From Lachnospiraceae bacterium (GTDB lineage Bacteria; Bacillota; Clostridia; Lachnospirales; Lachnospiraceae), in NCBI GenBank assembly GCA_016282915.1, contig JAEELW010000152.1, positions 25,408 through 89,407 of the forward strand: a stretch of 64,000 bases of DNA. Direction: 5' to 3'. The notes below the pieces were generated by a model, which made no database searches, was not told the origin of the DNA, and worked only from the letters and a program-made list of their open reading frames with translations. This document shows, piece after piece, positions 36,669-46,183 of this stretch. Position 1 is the first letter of the stretch, and each line of letters starts with the position of its first letter. Made by a program: the position numbers and the translations under genes.

Positions 36669-37772
36669 ATGGCAGCGATCACAGCAGCAATGGTAAAAGA
36701 ACTGCGCGAAGCAAGCGGCGCAGGCATGATGGAATGTAAGAAGGCACTGACCGAGACCGACGGCGATATGGATGCCGCCATCGAGGTGCTGAAGAAGAGC
36801 GGTGCGATGAAGGCTGCAAAGAAGGCCAGCCGTATCGCGGCGGAAGGTCTTTGTGATGTGGCAAAGTGCGAGTGCGGTAAAAAGGCCGCAGTCGTCGAGG
36901 TAAATTCCGAGACCGACTTTGTTGCAAAGAATGAAAAGTTTAAGGCATTTGTGGGCCGCGTTGCGGCACAGGCTCTGGAGAGCGACGCTAAGGATATCGA
37001 TGCTTTTCTGGGTGAAAAGTGGATCGACGATGAGGAAAAGACCGTAAAGGAAGCATTGAACGATCTGGTGCTTACCATCGGTGAGAAACTCGACATCCGC
37101 CGTTTTAAGAAGGTCGCAAGTGAAGTGGGTATCGTGGAAAGCTATATCCACGGCGGCGGAAAGATCGCCGTTATCGTAGAGGCGGCTGCAGAGGACAAGC
37201 CCGAGACCCGCGAGGCGATGAAGAACATCGCGATGCAGGTGGCGGCGATGAATCCTACTTATATCAGGAGCGAGGATATCTCCGCGGAGGAACTGGACAA
37301 GATCAGAGAGATCACCGTTGACAGTTCCCTGAATGATCCTGCAACCCTGCCGAAGCCGATCCAGCAGAAGCTGTTCGACAAGGCGATCGCAGACGGAAAG
37401 TTTTCCGATGAAGATCTGAAGGCTTACGAGGAGAACAAGAACAACAAGTATCTCTTCAACTTCCTTTCCCAGGAGGCGAAAGAGTGCCTTGCAGGACTTG
37501 CAATGGCTGCGAAAGAGGATTATATCAACGACAAGATCTTCACCGGACTCGTTGACGGCCGTGTGAAGAAGCAGCTGAAGGAGATCACTCTCTTCGAACA
37601 GGTCTATGTAAAGGCCGAGGACGGCAAGCAGACCGTTGCCCAGTATGTGGATCAGGTGGCAAAGGCAGCCGGCAGCTTTGATATCTGCAGCATTGTCCGT
37701 TTCGAGACCGGTGAAGGTATTGAGAAGAAGGAAGAGAACTTCGCTGAAGAAGTAGCAAAGCAGATGCAGTGA
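36669..37772 (+). CDS. tsf: Elongation factor Ts, with an internal insertion
   Basis: 367 residues, longer than the roughly 280-310 usual for EF-Ts. The N-terminus (AMVKELREASGAGMMECKKA) and the core segment NSETDFVAKNEKF are intact, and the C-terminus (EQVYVKAEDGKQTVAQYV) is typical. Between about residues 216 and 285, where homologues have a short linker before the conserved segment GLVDGRVKKQLKE, there are roughly 55 extra residues including PKPIQQKLFDKAI. EF-Ts recycles EF-Tu by releasing GDP. The frame is uninterrupted, so the insertion looks real. Confidence 0.93.
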   Translation: MAAITAAMVKELREASGAGMMECKKALTETDGDMDAAIEVLKKSGAMKAAKKASRIAAEGLCDVAKCECGKKAAVVEVNSETDFVAKNEKFKAFVGRVAAQALESDAKDIDAFLGEKWIDDEEKTVKEALNDLVLTIGEKLDIRRFKKVASEVGIVESYIHGGGKIAVIVEAAAEDKPETREAMKNIAMQVAAMNPTYIRSEDISAEELDKIREITVDSSLNDPATLPKPIQQKLFDKAIADGKFSDEDLKAYEENKNNKYLFNFLSQEAKECLAGLAMAAKEDYINDKIFTGLVDGRVKKQLKEITLFEQVYVKAEDGKQTVAQYVDQVAKAAGSFDICSIVRFETGEGIEKKEENFAEEVAKQMQ

Positions 37773-39046
37773 TCCCGCAGGGAAAAGAATATCAGGAAAA
37801 AACAGAGCGCATGGCGCGGCAGGCACTGGGCATGGCCCGGGATGATCTGCTGCTGCACATGCGCTTTTTTGCTGCGGCCCTGCACCGCCTGAAACCCGTA
37901 TCACGGCCGGACAGCCGCCTGTTTTCGACAGATGGGGAAAAGCTCTATTATGATCCGATGCTGGTCCTGAGCATGTACGGTGAGAATCCGGTGCTTTTAT
38001 CACGCACCCTGCTTCACAGCGTTCTCCACTGCCTCTTTGCGCATCCCTTCCGCCTGGAAGGAATGGACCGGGAAAAATGGGAGATCGCCGCAGATGCAGC
38101 TGTTGAAGCCGTGATCCTGTCCCTGGGACAGCCGGCGCTTGCGCTGAAGGATGACGGAGAGCTGCAGCTGCGTTTTAAGGGTCTGCGTCAGGTGGCCGGC
38201 GGGCTTACAGCCGAACGGATCTACAATTACTTTTGCAATGCCGGGCTGCCGTCAGCAAGCCGTGTGGCCTATCTCAAAAGCTTTACCCGGGATGATCACA
38301 GATACTGGGGGGAACCGGAACGGCTTGAGCTTACACAGCAGCAATGGGAACAGCTTTCCAGGCGTATACGCACGGAAGTGAAGGCCTTTTCAAAAGAACG
38401 TTCCATCGCCGAAGCATTATCGGAAGGGCTTTCGGAAGCGACCAGAAGACATTACGATTACGGCCGCATCCTCGCACGTTTTATGAGCTCCGGAGAATAT
38501 AACAGGGTGAGTATGGACGAATTTGACCAGGTCTATTACAGTTACGGCCTTTCCCTGTATGGCAATCTTCCTCTGATCGAAGCATTGGAGTACCGGGAGG
38601 ATCACAGGATCCGTGACCTGGCCATCGCCATCGACACTTCGGCTTCCGTCAGCGGCGATACCGTGAAGTCTTTTGTACGCAGGAGTTTTGAACTGCTGAA
38701 AAGTGCCGATGCTTTTTTTGAAAAAGTCAATATCCATCTGATCCAGTGCGACAGCGAAGTGGAGAGCGACACCGTCATAGATGATACGGACGCGCTTGAA
38801 CGCTTCCTGGACGGTTTTACGATCCGCGGCTTCGGAGGAACGGATTTCCGCCCGGTCTTCCATTATGTGGACCGCCTGTGCATGGAGAAGAGATTTACCG
38901 AACTCAAAGGGCTCATCTATTTTACGGACGGCTACGGGATCTATCCCGAAAAACAGCCGCCCTACCGTGTGCTCTTTGTATTTCCGAAGGAAGATGACTA
39001 CAGGCCGGAACTGCCTTTATGGGCGGAAAAAGTCATACTGGAGTAA
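37769..39046 (+). CDS. VWA-like/DUF2201 metallopeptidase-like protein
   Basis: 425 residues from a GTG overlapping the tsf stop by four bases. The N-terminal region has LLHSVLHCLFAHPF, an HxxxH arrangement typical of the putative metallopeptidase part of DUF2201. The C-terminal half is a VWA-like domain with a MIDAS-type start AIAIDTSASVSGDT and GFGGTDFRP. It pairs with the MoxR-type ATPase downstream; such pairs act in protein or cofactor maturation in studied cases. No strong ribosome site is seen, and the ATG at 37811 is an alternative start. Confidence 0.82.
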   Translation: MIPQGKEYQEKTERMARQALGMARDDLLLHMRFFAAALHRLKPVSRPDSRLFSTDGEKLYYDPMLVLSMYGENPVLLSRTLLHSVLHCLFAHPFRLEGMDREKWEIAADAAVEAVILSLGQPALALKDDGELQLRFKGLRQVAGGLTAERIYNYFCNAGLPSASRVAYLKSFTRDDHRYWGEPERLELTQQQWEQLSRRIRTEVKAFSKERSIAEALSEGLSEATRRHYDYGRILARFMSSGEYNRVSMDEFDQVYYSYGLSLYGNLPLIEALEYREDHRIRDLAIAIDTSASVSGDTVKSFVRRSFELLKSADAFFEKVNIHLIQCDSEVESDTVIDDTDALERFLDGFTIRGFGGTDFRPVFHYVDRLCMEKRFTELKGLIYFTDGYGIYPEKQPPYRVLFVFPKEDDYRPELPLWAEKVILE

Positions 39047-39147
39047 CGACCGCAGATCATCAGGACCGGCGGGCAGACGTTGTTCTCCGGGCGTTCAGGG
39101 GCCGGTACAGCGTAAGGAAAGATCACAGCAGATGAGGTGAAACAGAG

Positions 39148-40656
39148 ATGAACATCGCACAGGCAAAGAAAAATATACGTGACAGTGTAAAGCTGTATCT
39201 GAAAAAAGATGCGGACGGGAATTACCTGATGCCCGTGGTAAGGCAGAGACCGATCTTCCTGAAAGGCGCTCCGGGTATAGGAAAAACAGCTATCATGGAA
39301 CAGATCGCACAGGAACTCGGGATCGCTCTGGTCAGTTATTCCATGACGCACCATACCAGACAGTCGGCGATCGGTCTGCCGCTGATCGAAAAAAAGAATT
39401 ACGGCGGTGGGGAATGCGCGGTTTCGGAATATACCATGAGCGAGATCATCGCTGCCGTTTATGATACCATGGAAGAGAGCGGCCTGAAGGAAGGCATACT
39501 CTTTCTGGACGAGATCAACTGTGTATCCGAAACACTCTACCCTTCCATGCTGCAGTTCCTGCAGTACAAGGTCTTCGGACGCCACAGGGTACCCGAAGGC
39601 TGGGTGGTCGTCACCGCGGGGAACCCCCCGGAGTATAACCGCATGGTCAGGGAATTTGATGTGGTCACTATGGACCGCCTGCGCCTTATGGAAGTGGAGG
39701 CGGATGTTCGTGCGTTCCTGGATTATGCAGCCGAGCGCCGGATCCACGCCGCGATCCTGTCCTATCTGGAACTGCGAAAGGAGCATTTCTACGTGATGGA
39801 ACTGGTCGCCGGCGGCCGTGAATATGTGACGGCACGCGGCTGGGAAGACCTTTCCGCGATGCTGCGCCTTTATGAGGATGAAGGACTGGAAGCGGATGAA
39901 AGCCTTTTTTCTCAGTATCTGCATCATGAAACCGTGGTTAAGGAATTCGCGGCCTATTATCTTCTGTACCGGAAATATGAGCAGGAATACCGGATCGCCG
40001 AGATCCTGAAGGGCGGAGATCACAGTGCGCTGATCCAGAGGGTATCCGAAGCTTCTTTCGACGAAAGAGTGCTCCTGAGCGGAATGCTTACGGACCGGCT
40101 GGAAACGGATATGCATGCCGTACTCGTGAACAAGGATGTGCTGCAGCTTGTGAGACCCGTGATTTCCAAAGCCGCACAGCTTGATGACGGCGAAGCACTG
40201 TCTGCTGTCGGCGCTGAGGCGGAACGGCTGAAGGAGCGCATGAAGAGACTTTCTGCCGCAGCGGCACTTTCGGACGCCGAAAAGGAAGCAACACGGGGAG
40301 CGGTACGTTTTCTTTCGGATACCGAAAACAGACTCCGCAGCGGGGAGAACGGAAACTCCTCTTATGCGGAATATATAAAAGAGCGTTACCGCGAAAAACT
40401 GGAGACGCTGAAAGAGGAAGCCGCACAGGCAGGTCATGGCTTGTCCTCCCTGCTTTCTTTTGCGGAAGCCGCCTATACCGAAGAAAGTGACCTCCTGCTC
40501 CTGCTCACACGTATTACCGTAAGCGATACCATATCCCGTTTCATTGCGCTTTTCGGGAATGAGGAATACAACCGGCTTTCCGGAAAGCTCATGGTACGTG
40601 ACCGGAAAGCCGAATTCCGGGATGAGATCCGAAGCTTTCTTGAAAGCGGGGAATAG
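39148..40656 (+). CDS. MoxR-type AAA ATPase
   Basis: 502 residues. Walker A is GAPGIGKT at 40-47, Walker B is ILFLDEINC, and the sensor region follows at VVVTAGNPPEYNR. The ATPase core occupies about 1-230; the remaining helical half is not recognised and probably serves the partner. MoxR ATPases work with VWA proteins, here encoded directly upstream. A 101-base gap separates the two genes. Confidence 0.87.
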   Translation: MNIAQAKKNIRDSVKLYLKKDADGNYLMPVVRQRPIFLKGAPGIGKTAIMEQIAQELGIALVSYSMTHHTRQSAIGLPLIEKKNYGGGECAVSEYTMSEIIAAVYDTMEESGLKEGILFLDEINCVSETLYPSMLQFLQYKVFGRHRVPEGWVVVTAGNPPEYNRMVREFDVVTMDRLRLMEVEADVRAFLDYAAERRIHAAILSYLELRKEHFYVMELVAGGREYVTARGWEDLSAMLRLYEDEGLEADESLFSQYLHHETVVKEFAAYYLLYRKYEQEYRIAEILKGGDHSALIQRVSEASFDERVLLSGMLTDRLETDMHAVLVNKDVLQLVRPVISKAAQLDDGEALSAVGAEAERLKERMKRLSAAAALSDAEKEATRGAVRFLSDTENRLRSGENGNSSYAEYIKERYREKLETLKEEAAQAGHGLSSLLSFAEAAYTEESDLLLLLTRITVSDTISRFIALFGNEEYNRLSGKLMVRDRKAEFRDEIRSFLESGE

Positions 40657-40685
40657 GCGGATCATGTGCGCCTGTGCAAACTGCA

Positions 40686-40714
40686 TTGCAGTAAAGAGAG
40701 CGCTGTGGTATTAT
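40686..40714 (+). promoter_or_regulatory. Possible promoter before the LRR gene
   Basis: TTGCAG (40686-40691), a 17-base spacer and TATTAT (40709-40714). The start codon at 40723 is only eight bases beyond the -10 box, so the transcript would begin at or next to the ATG. Confidence 0.45.
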
Positions 40715-40722
40715 AAACAGGT

Positions 40723-41595
40723 ATGGAATACAGTATTTACGGAACAAATGCGCAGTTTGAGACAGGGACGGACGGCTGGATATTAAAGCGGATCGAAGGA
40801 AGCCCCGTGACGATGTCCCTGCCCCGGCAGCTTCCGGACGGCAGAGAGCTTCGGGAGATCGCTGCCAAAGCATTACTGGGACAGACAAGGCTCAGTTCGC
40901 TTACGATACCGGAAAGTGTGAAAAAGATCGGTGACTGGGCGATGGCCGGCTGCCGCAGTCTTAATGAAGTCCATATGCCGGACTGCGTTCTCGGAAAAGG
41001 AGTTTTTCGTGACTGCCCGGCGCTTATGCACTTATATATTGACGAACGTAAGGATACGGCAGCCCTTCTTGCGGAGGCTGCAAAACAGGACGCCGCATAT
41101 CTGCTGCAGGCCGGTTTGACGGGAAGTGCCGAATGGTACGCGGCCTGGGACAGATGGCTTAAAACTTTTCTCGAAGAAACGGATCAGGAAGGTTATACGG
41201 GACAGGTTCCCTGCGGCGAAGAAGATTACTGGAATTTTGACGTGGCTGCCTATGAAAGCGCAAGGCGCATGGAAAAAGCACAGCGATGCCTGCTGCGGCT
41301 GAAAAATCCTGCGTTCCTTGACGCGGTTTTTCGGGAGGAGCTTCGGGCTTATATCAGCAGTCACAGCGCCGGTTCCCCGTCAGGAAACGAAGCCTGGCAG
41401 CTGATCCTTACGCGGCATGCGGAGGAAGAAGACTGGTATGCCGCCTTTGCGGAAGCCGGGGGCCTGGATCTGGAAGATCCGGAAAAGCTGATCGCCGATA
41501 TCCCGGACAGTTTCGCCGCCATGAAGAGTTTTTTTCTGCGTTATATCGCCGTCCGCAAAGCAACGGATCCCATTTGGGACAGACTGGGATTATGA
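40723..41595 (+). CDS. Leucine-rich repeat (BspA-like) protein
   Basis: 290 residues without a signal peptide. The N-terminal 120 residues hold two or three LRR_5/BspA-type repeats (LSSLTIPESVKKIGDWAMAG and CRSLNEVHMPD). The rest is helical and unrecognised, with many Trp and Glu residues. The ribosome site is weak and a promoter lies very close to the ATG, so it may be translated from a leaderless message. It sits between the MoxR/VWA pair and a zinc-ribbon protein. Confidence 0.7.
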   Translation: MEYSIYGTNAQFETGTDGWILKRIEGSPVTMSLPRQLPDGRELREIAAKALLGQTRLSSLTIPESVKKIGDWAMAGCRSLNEVHMPDCVLGKGVFRDCPALMHLYIDERKDTAALLAEAAKQDAAYLLQAGLTGSAEWYAAWDRWLKTFLEETDQEGYTGQVPCGEEDYWNFDVAAYESARRMEKAQRCLLRLKNPAFLDAVFREELRAYISSHSAGSPSGNEAWQLILTRHAEEEDWYAAFAEAGGLDLEDPEKLIADIPDSFAAMKSFFLRYIAVRKATDPIWDRLGL

Positions 41596-41615
41596 CCGGT
41601 ATACAGGAGGTATAA

Positions 41616-43703
41616 ATGATGAAATGTCCGAATTGTGGTTTTGAGAATCATGATCTTGCCGCTGTCTGCATGAACTGCGGTCAGGATATCCCCACAAAAA
41701 AACAGAAGAAAGCCATCGGCAATCTTAATAAGAATAAGAAACGCAGGCGTATCATACTGCTCGTACTGCTTGCCGTAGTGGTATGCGGCGGTCTGTTCCT
41801 GGGCCGGGAATATATCATCGAGTTTTTCCTGAGGACCTTTTCTTCTTCGGAAGATTATACCAGACATGTGCTGCGTAAGAATTTTTCGGGGGAGCAGGCT
41901 GCGGAGCTGTATGAAAATCTGTTTTTTGCCGAAGCCGAGAAAATAACAGACAGTTCTGTTTCAGGGGATCTCAAGCTTGATCTGACTTCCCGTGCCATTT
42001 CGGACATGGAGGATGAAAGCGGAGCGAAAGATCTGGATTATCTGGACAATATTGTTGTCGAATATGAGTTTGACCATCGTGATGATCTTCATGGTACGCT
42101 TTTTAACCTTTGTATGGATCAAAGGGACATCGTGCAGTTTGATGCCATTTATGACAGTGCCGTAAAAAAGGCCTATCTGCGGATCCCCGAAATGAACGGA
42201 AAATATGCCGGGATCGACCTTTCCAGTTTTTACAGCAGTAATGAGATGGACTTGGTAGATGAAACGCTGAGCGGAGGCGCCGGGCTTGCGGATAAACTGC
42301 CTGAGCCGGCGCTCATCGAAAAAGAGTGGGACCGTTATCTCGAAGCACTGATCGCCCCGATCGATGATGTGGACATGGAAAAGGAAAACTTGAAGATCGA
42401 GGGCGTGCGTCAGAATCTTTATGCGATCACCATCGAATTTGACAATAAGCTGCTTGCTGATATGCTGACAGCCATTTCCGATACTGCGGAGGAGGATGAG
42501 GATCTTCAGAAGATCCTGGTTGATATCTCGGCTGCCATGGGAACGGAAAGTCTGGATGAAACGTCAGCGGCTGACAAGATAAAGGAATTTGCGGAGAAGC
42601 TCAGAGATGATGCGCAGAATATCGATATCGGAAATTCCGATGTGGAGCTGTGTTTATATGTTAATGCCAAAGGGCGTATCCAGGCAGGCCGCATGAACTT
42701 TGACATGGATATTCTGGGAACGAGTATGAAGGAAGAGATCCTGGTCGGTTATACCAAGAACTTCACCAATATCGGCATGACGCTTTCTTCCACAACGGAC
42801 TTCGGTTACGGCAGATCGGTCAACCGCATCGCCGGCCGCGGAGAGCTGGGATTCGGCGGTCTGGATGCGACCCTTACCATGGATGTTGCTACGCAGTCTG
42901 TGGATATGGATATCGAGGATCTCGATGTCTTTGCTCTTGAAAAAGGAAATCTGAAGGGGAAATTCAGCGGAAAACTGCTTGCTGAGATCTTCAATGCCGA
43001 TAATTACCTGCTTGATGTGGATATGGATAAAAAAGGCGGTATGGCAAAGCTGACGCTCAAGGACGGAAAAAAGGATTATATTGATATCGATCTTACCGTG
43101 AGCAGAGGAAAAACACCTTCCAGCTTCAAGATCCCCGATTCCGATGTGAGTGATATCTCGGATCTGCAGGCGCTGAATGATTATGTGAGTGAGTGCGATT
43201 TTGACGCGGTACTGGATAATCTGAAAAAGGCCGGAGTCAACGGTGATACACTGGATGCTGCCGAGGATCTCCTGGATATGATCAAGCAGGTGAGTACGAG
43301 CGGCGTCTTTCCCCAGATCTATTACTGGGGACTGAACGGACAATTACGAAAATATCTGGATAAGAGCAAGATCGCAGCCGATAATATGCTGGCGGAAGAG
43401 ATACATTCTGCTTTCTACACCAGCATATATGATCCGGCAGTCATAAATTCACCGGATTACAACAATACGATGTCGGAACTGCAGAGAGGGATACTGCTTG
43501 ACGAGCATAGCCCGTCGGATAATACGGTGCTGTTAACGGTGGCGGATATCCTTGATGTGGATGATTTTGCCGAACTGACAGGCCAGGTGAAAAGCGGAGG
43601 CTGTACCGGCATATATGTAAGTGTATCCAGTTACGGAGACGTGACGGTGGAACTCAGAGGCACCGATGACGGTTACGGTCATACGATACGCGTAGATTAC
43701 TGA
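41616..43703 (+). CDS. Zinc-ribbon membrane protein of unknown function
   Basis: 695 residues. Two CxxC pairs (CPNCGFENHDLAAVCMNCG, residues 4-22) form an N-terminal zinc ribbon. A basic linker and a membrane helix (about 46-66) are followed by a large extracytoplasmic region with many Asp-rich beta-type segments (for example NYLLDVDMDKKGGMAKLTLK). A DUF6583-like identity is possible. AGGAGGT precedes the start. The layout (cytoplasmic zinc ribbon, single helix, big outside domain) resembles the partial gene at 63587. Confidence 0.75.
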   Translation: MMKCPNCGFENHDLAAVCMNCGQDIPTKKQKKAIGNLNKNKKRRRIILLVLLAVVVCGGLFLGREYIIEFFLRTFSSSEDYTRHVLRKNFSGEQAAELYENLFFAEAEKITDSSVSGDLKLDLTSRAISDMEDESGAKDLDYLDNIVVEYEFDHRDDLHGTLFNLCMDQRDIVQFDAIYDSAVKKAYLRIPEMNGKYAGIDLSSFYSSNEMDLVDETLSGGAGLADKLPEPALIEKEWDRYLEALIAPIDDVDMEKENLKIEGVRQNLYAITIEFDNKLLADMLTAISDTAEEDEDLQKILVDISAAMGTESLDETSAADKIKEFAEKLRDDAQNIDIGNSDVELCLYVNAKGRIQAGRMNFDMDILGTSMKEEILVGYTKNFTNIGMTLSSTTDFGYGRSVNRIAGRGELGFGGLDATLTMDVATQSVDMDIEDLDVFALEKGNLKGKFSGKLLAEIFNADNYLLDVDMDKKGGMAKLTLKDGKKDYIDIDLTVSRGKTPSSFKIPDSDVSDISDLQALNDYVSECDFDAVLDNLKKAGVNGDTLDAAEDLLDMIKQVSTSGVFPQIYYWGLNGQLRKYLDKSKIAADNMLAEEIHSAFYTSIYDPAVINSPDYNNTMSELQRGILLDEHSPSDNTVLLTVADILDVDDFAELTGQVKSGGCTGIYVSVSSYGDVTVELRGTDDGYGHTIRVDY

Positions 43704-43727
43704 TCCCGTTAAAGAGAGGGGAATAAG

Positions 43728-45023
43728 ATGAAAAAGGTCTATACCTGCTTTTGTACGGACAATATCCACGAAGGACATATCAATATCCTGAACGAAGCAA
43801 AAAAATACGGCGAAGTGGTCGTCGGCGTTCTGGATGATGCCGCTTCGGTGCGTTTCAACCATTTCCCGACGATATCGCTGGATGAACGCGTTGCGATGAT
43901 CAAAGCCCTGCCGCAGGTGGATCAGGTGCTGATCCAGGACAGGATCTTTTATGATGAGGTGATCGAAAAGCTTCATCCCGATTATGTGATCCACGGTGAT
44001 AACTGGAAGAGCGGGGCGCTGAAGAGCATACGTGACAACGTGGAAGGGCTGCTCTCGGCTTACGGCGGCCGGATCATCGATGTACCCTATACCCATAATG
44101 ACAATATACGGCGTCAGGATGCAAGGATACGCGAGAAACTCATGATGCCGGAATACCGCAGAAAACGGCTGCGGCAGCTGCTTCAGATACAGCCGCTGGT
44201 GAAAGCCATCGAAGTGCACAGCGGGCTCACCGGACTCATCGCGGAAAAGACCGTGGTACCCCGGGACGGCGGTCTGGATCAGTTTGACGCCATGTGGATC
44301 TCGTCTCTCTGTGATTCCACGGCAAAAGGAAAACCGGATATTGAACTGGTGGATATGAGTTCACGTTTCCGTACCATTGATGACGTGATGGAAGTGACGA
44401 CCAAGCCTATCATATTTGACGGGGATACCGGCGGACTTTCGGAACATTTCGGCTATACCGTACGCTCCCTGGAACGTATGGGTGTTTCGGCGGTCATCAT
44501 CGAGGATAAAAAGGGCCTGAAGCGGAATTCGCTCTTCGGGACCGAAGCGGAACAGGTACAGGACAGTATAGAGAATTTCTCGGCCAAGATCAAAGCAGGG
44601 AAAAAAGCCCAGCTGACGGATGATTTCATGATCATCGCCAGGATCGAAAGCCTGATCCTCGAACGCGGTATGGAAGATGCGCTGGAACGTGCCCGTGCGT
44701 TTACCGCGGCGGGAGCCGACGGGATCATGATCCACAGCAGGAAAAAGGATCCGGACGAGATCCTTGCCTTTGCCGATGCATTCCGGAAGGAAGATAAGGA
44801 TACGCCTCTGGTGGTCGTACCCACCTCCTTTAACAGCATTACGGAGGAAGAACTGGCTGCCCACGGGATCAACATCGTCATCTATGCAAACCAGCTGACC
44901 AGGAGCGCCTTTCCGGCCATGGAAGAGACCGCAAAAGAGATCCTTACGAATCATCGTGCAATGGAATCCGAAAAGCGTCTCATGTCCATAAAGAGCATAC
45001 TTACCCTGATCGAGGAACTGTGA
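43728..45023 (+). CDS. aepX: Phosphoenolpyruvate mutase with N-terminal nucleotidyltransferase domain
   Basis: 431 residues. Residues 1-135 form a TagD-like cytidylyltransferase-type fold with the HxGH motif (H14-E-G-H17) in CTDNIHEGHINIL. Residues about 150-431 are PEP mutase with FDGDTGGLSEHFGY, the Mg-binding acidic residues and the signature EDKKGLKRNSLFG. PEP mutase converts phosphoenolpyruvate into phosphonopyruvate, making the C-P bond. The decarboxylase that pulls this unfavourable step forward is the next gene, overlapping by one base. The extra domain may activate a phosphonate with CTP; that is inference. Confidence 0.92.
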   Translation: MKKVYTCFCTDNIHEGHINILNEAKKYGEVVVGVLDDAASVRFNHFPTISLDERVAMIKALPQVDQVLIQDRIFYDEVIEKLHPDYVIHGDNWKSGALKSIRDNVEGLLSAYGGRIIDVPYTHNDNIRRQDARIREKLMMPEYRRKRLRQLLQIQPLVKAIEVHSGLTGLIAEKTVVPRDGGLDQFDAMWISSLCDSTAKGKPDIELVDMSSRFRTIDDVMEVTTKPIIFDGDTGGLSEHFGYTVRSLERMGVSAVIIEDKKGLKRNSLFGTEAEQVQDSIENFSAKIKAGKKAQLTDDFMIIARIESLILERGMEDALERARAFTAAGADGIMIHSRKKDPDEILAFADAFRKEDKDTPLVVVPTSFNSITEEELAAHGINIVIYANQLTRSAFPAMEETAKEILTNHRAMESEKRLMSIKSILTLIEEL

Positions 45024-46168
45024 TGAGAGCGGGAGAATTTATCGATATACTCGCTGCGGATTTTTATGCGGGGGTTCCGGATTCCCTCTTAAAACCTTTC
45101 TGTGACTGCCTGTACGGCAGATATGGCACGGATCCTTCCCATCATGTGATCGCCGCAAATGAAGGCAATGCCGCAGCGCTGGCAGCCGGCTATTATCTTG
45201 CCACGGGAAAGCCCGCGGCAGTCTATATGCAGAACAGCGGGGAAGGCAATATCATCAATCCACTGGCTTCGCTGCTCAATGAGAAGGTATACGGCATTCC
45301 CGTAGTCTTTATCATCGGCTGGCGCGGAGAACCCGGGGTAAAAGACGAACCGCAGCATATTTATCAGGGCGAAGTGACCCTGAAACTCATGGAAGACATG
45401 GGGGTTCGCAGCTTCGTCATAGATGCGGACACGGAGCCCGAAGAATTCAAAAAGCTCCATGAGAAAAACAGGGAAGCACTGGAACAGGGGCACTGCGCAG
45501 CTTATGTGATACGCAAAGGAGCGCTTTTGCCGGAGGGGGCTGCGGAATATACGGATATCGCCGCCCTTCGCAGGGAAAAAGTGATCGAAAAGATCGCACG
45601 TGCCGCATACGGTGATGTGATCGTATCGACTACCGGAAAGATCAGCCGCGAGCTCTTTGAAGTGCGCGAACGTAACGGTGAAACACATGCGGGAGATTTT
45701 CTGTGTGTGGGCAGCATGGGGCATGCTTCTTCCATTGCCCTGGGTATCGCGATCCAAAAACCGGAACGCCGCATATGGTGCATTGACGGAGACGGCGCAT
45801 TTCTGATGCATATGGGATCTGCAGCCGTGATCGGGGCAGCCGCTCCGGCCAATCTCATTCACATAGTCTTAAACAACGGTGCCCATGAGACCGTCGGCGG
45901 CATGCCTACTGCGGCCGGGACTGCGGATCTTCCGGGTATCGCTTTATCCTGCGGCTACCGTCGTGTGCTGCGTGCGGAAAACGAAAAGGAAGCGGATGAA
46001 GTGCTGGAGTATCTCCGGGGAGCCGGGGAACTCAGTTTCTGTGAGATCCGCTGCGCCCTGGGAAGCCGCAGTGATCTGGGAAGACCTACGACCACAGCGA
46101 TGGAAAACCGGGATATGTTTATGGAAGGCTTAGGAACTGACGATCCGAACGGATGTCCCATAGCGTGA
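45023..46168 (+). CDS. aepY: Phosphonopyruvate decarboxylase
   Basis: 381 residues of the thiamine-diphosphate enzyme family. The N-terminal half has FYAGVPDSLLKPFC, the conserved ANEGNAAALAAGYYLATGK and QNSGEGNIINPLASL. The C-terminal half has the ThDP motif DGDGAFLMHMG...LNNGAHETVGGMPT. It converts phosphonopyruvate to phosphonoacetaldehyde. The ATG at 45023 overlaps the aepX stop (TGATG); a GTG three bases earlier is less likely. No aminotransferase or dehydrogenase follows. The last codons run into a repeat-like hairpin. Confidence 0.93.
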   Translation: MRAGEFIDILAADFYAGVPDSLLKPFCDCLYGRYGTDPSHHVIAANEGNAAALAAGYYLATGKPAAVYMQNSGEGNIINPLASLLNEKVYGIPVVFIIGWRGEPGVKDEPQHIYQGEVTLKLMEDMGVRSFVIDADTEPEEFKKLHEKNREALEQGHCAAYVIRKGALLPEGAAEYTDIAALRREKVIEKIARAAYGDVIVSTTGKISRELFEVRERNGETHAGDFLCVGSMGHASSIALGIAIQKPERRIWCIDGDGAFLMHMGSAAVIGAAAPANLIHIVLNNGAHETVGGMPTAAGTADLPGIALSCGYRRVLRAENEKEADEVLEYLRGAGELSFCEIRCALGSRSDLGRPTTTAMENRDMFMEGLGTDDPNGCPIA

Positions 46169-46183
46169 TCGGCGAAGCCGATC
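46167..46183 (+). repeat. GCGAAGC hairpin at the aepY stop
   Basis: GATCGGC-GAA-GCCGATC is a perfect 7-bp hairpin with a GAA cap, of the same form as those at 3278-3294 and 3439-3455. CGATCCGAAC, also found in copies A and B, lies just upstream inside the aepY end. It overlaps the aepY stop and looks like a partial relative of the repeat family. Confidence 0.55.

Noticed and set aside
38998..40686. A 562-codon open frame on the minus strand opposite the MoxR gene
   Set aside because: Shadow of a coding region with clear ATPase motifs on the plus strand; no ribosome site or domain.
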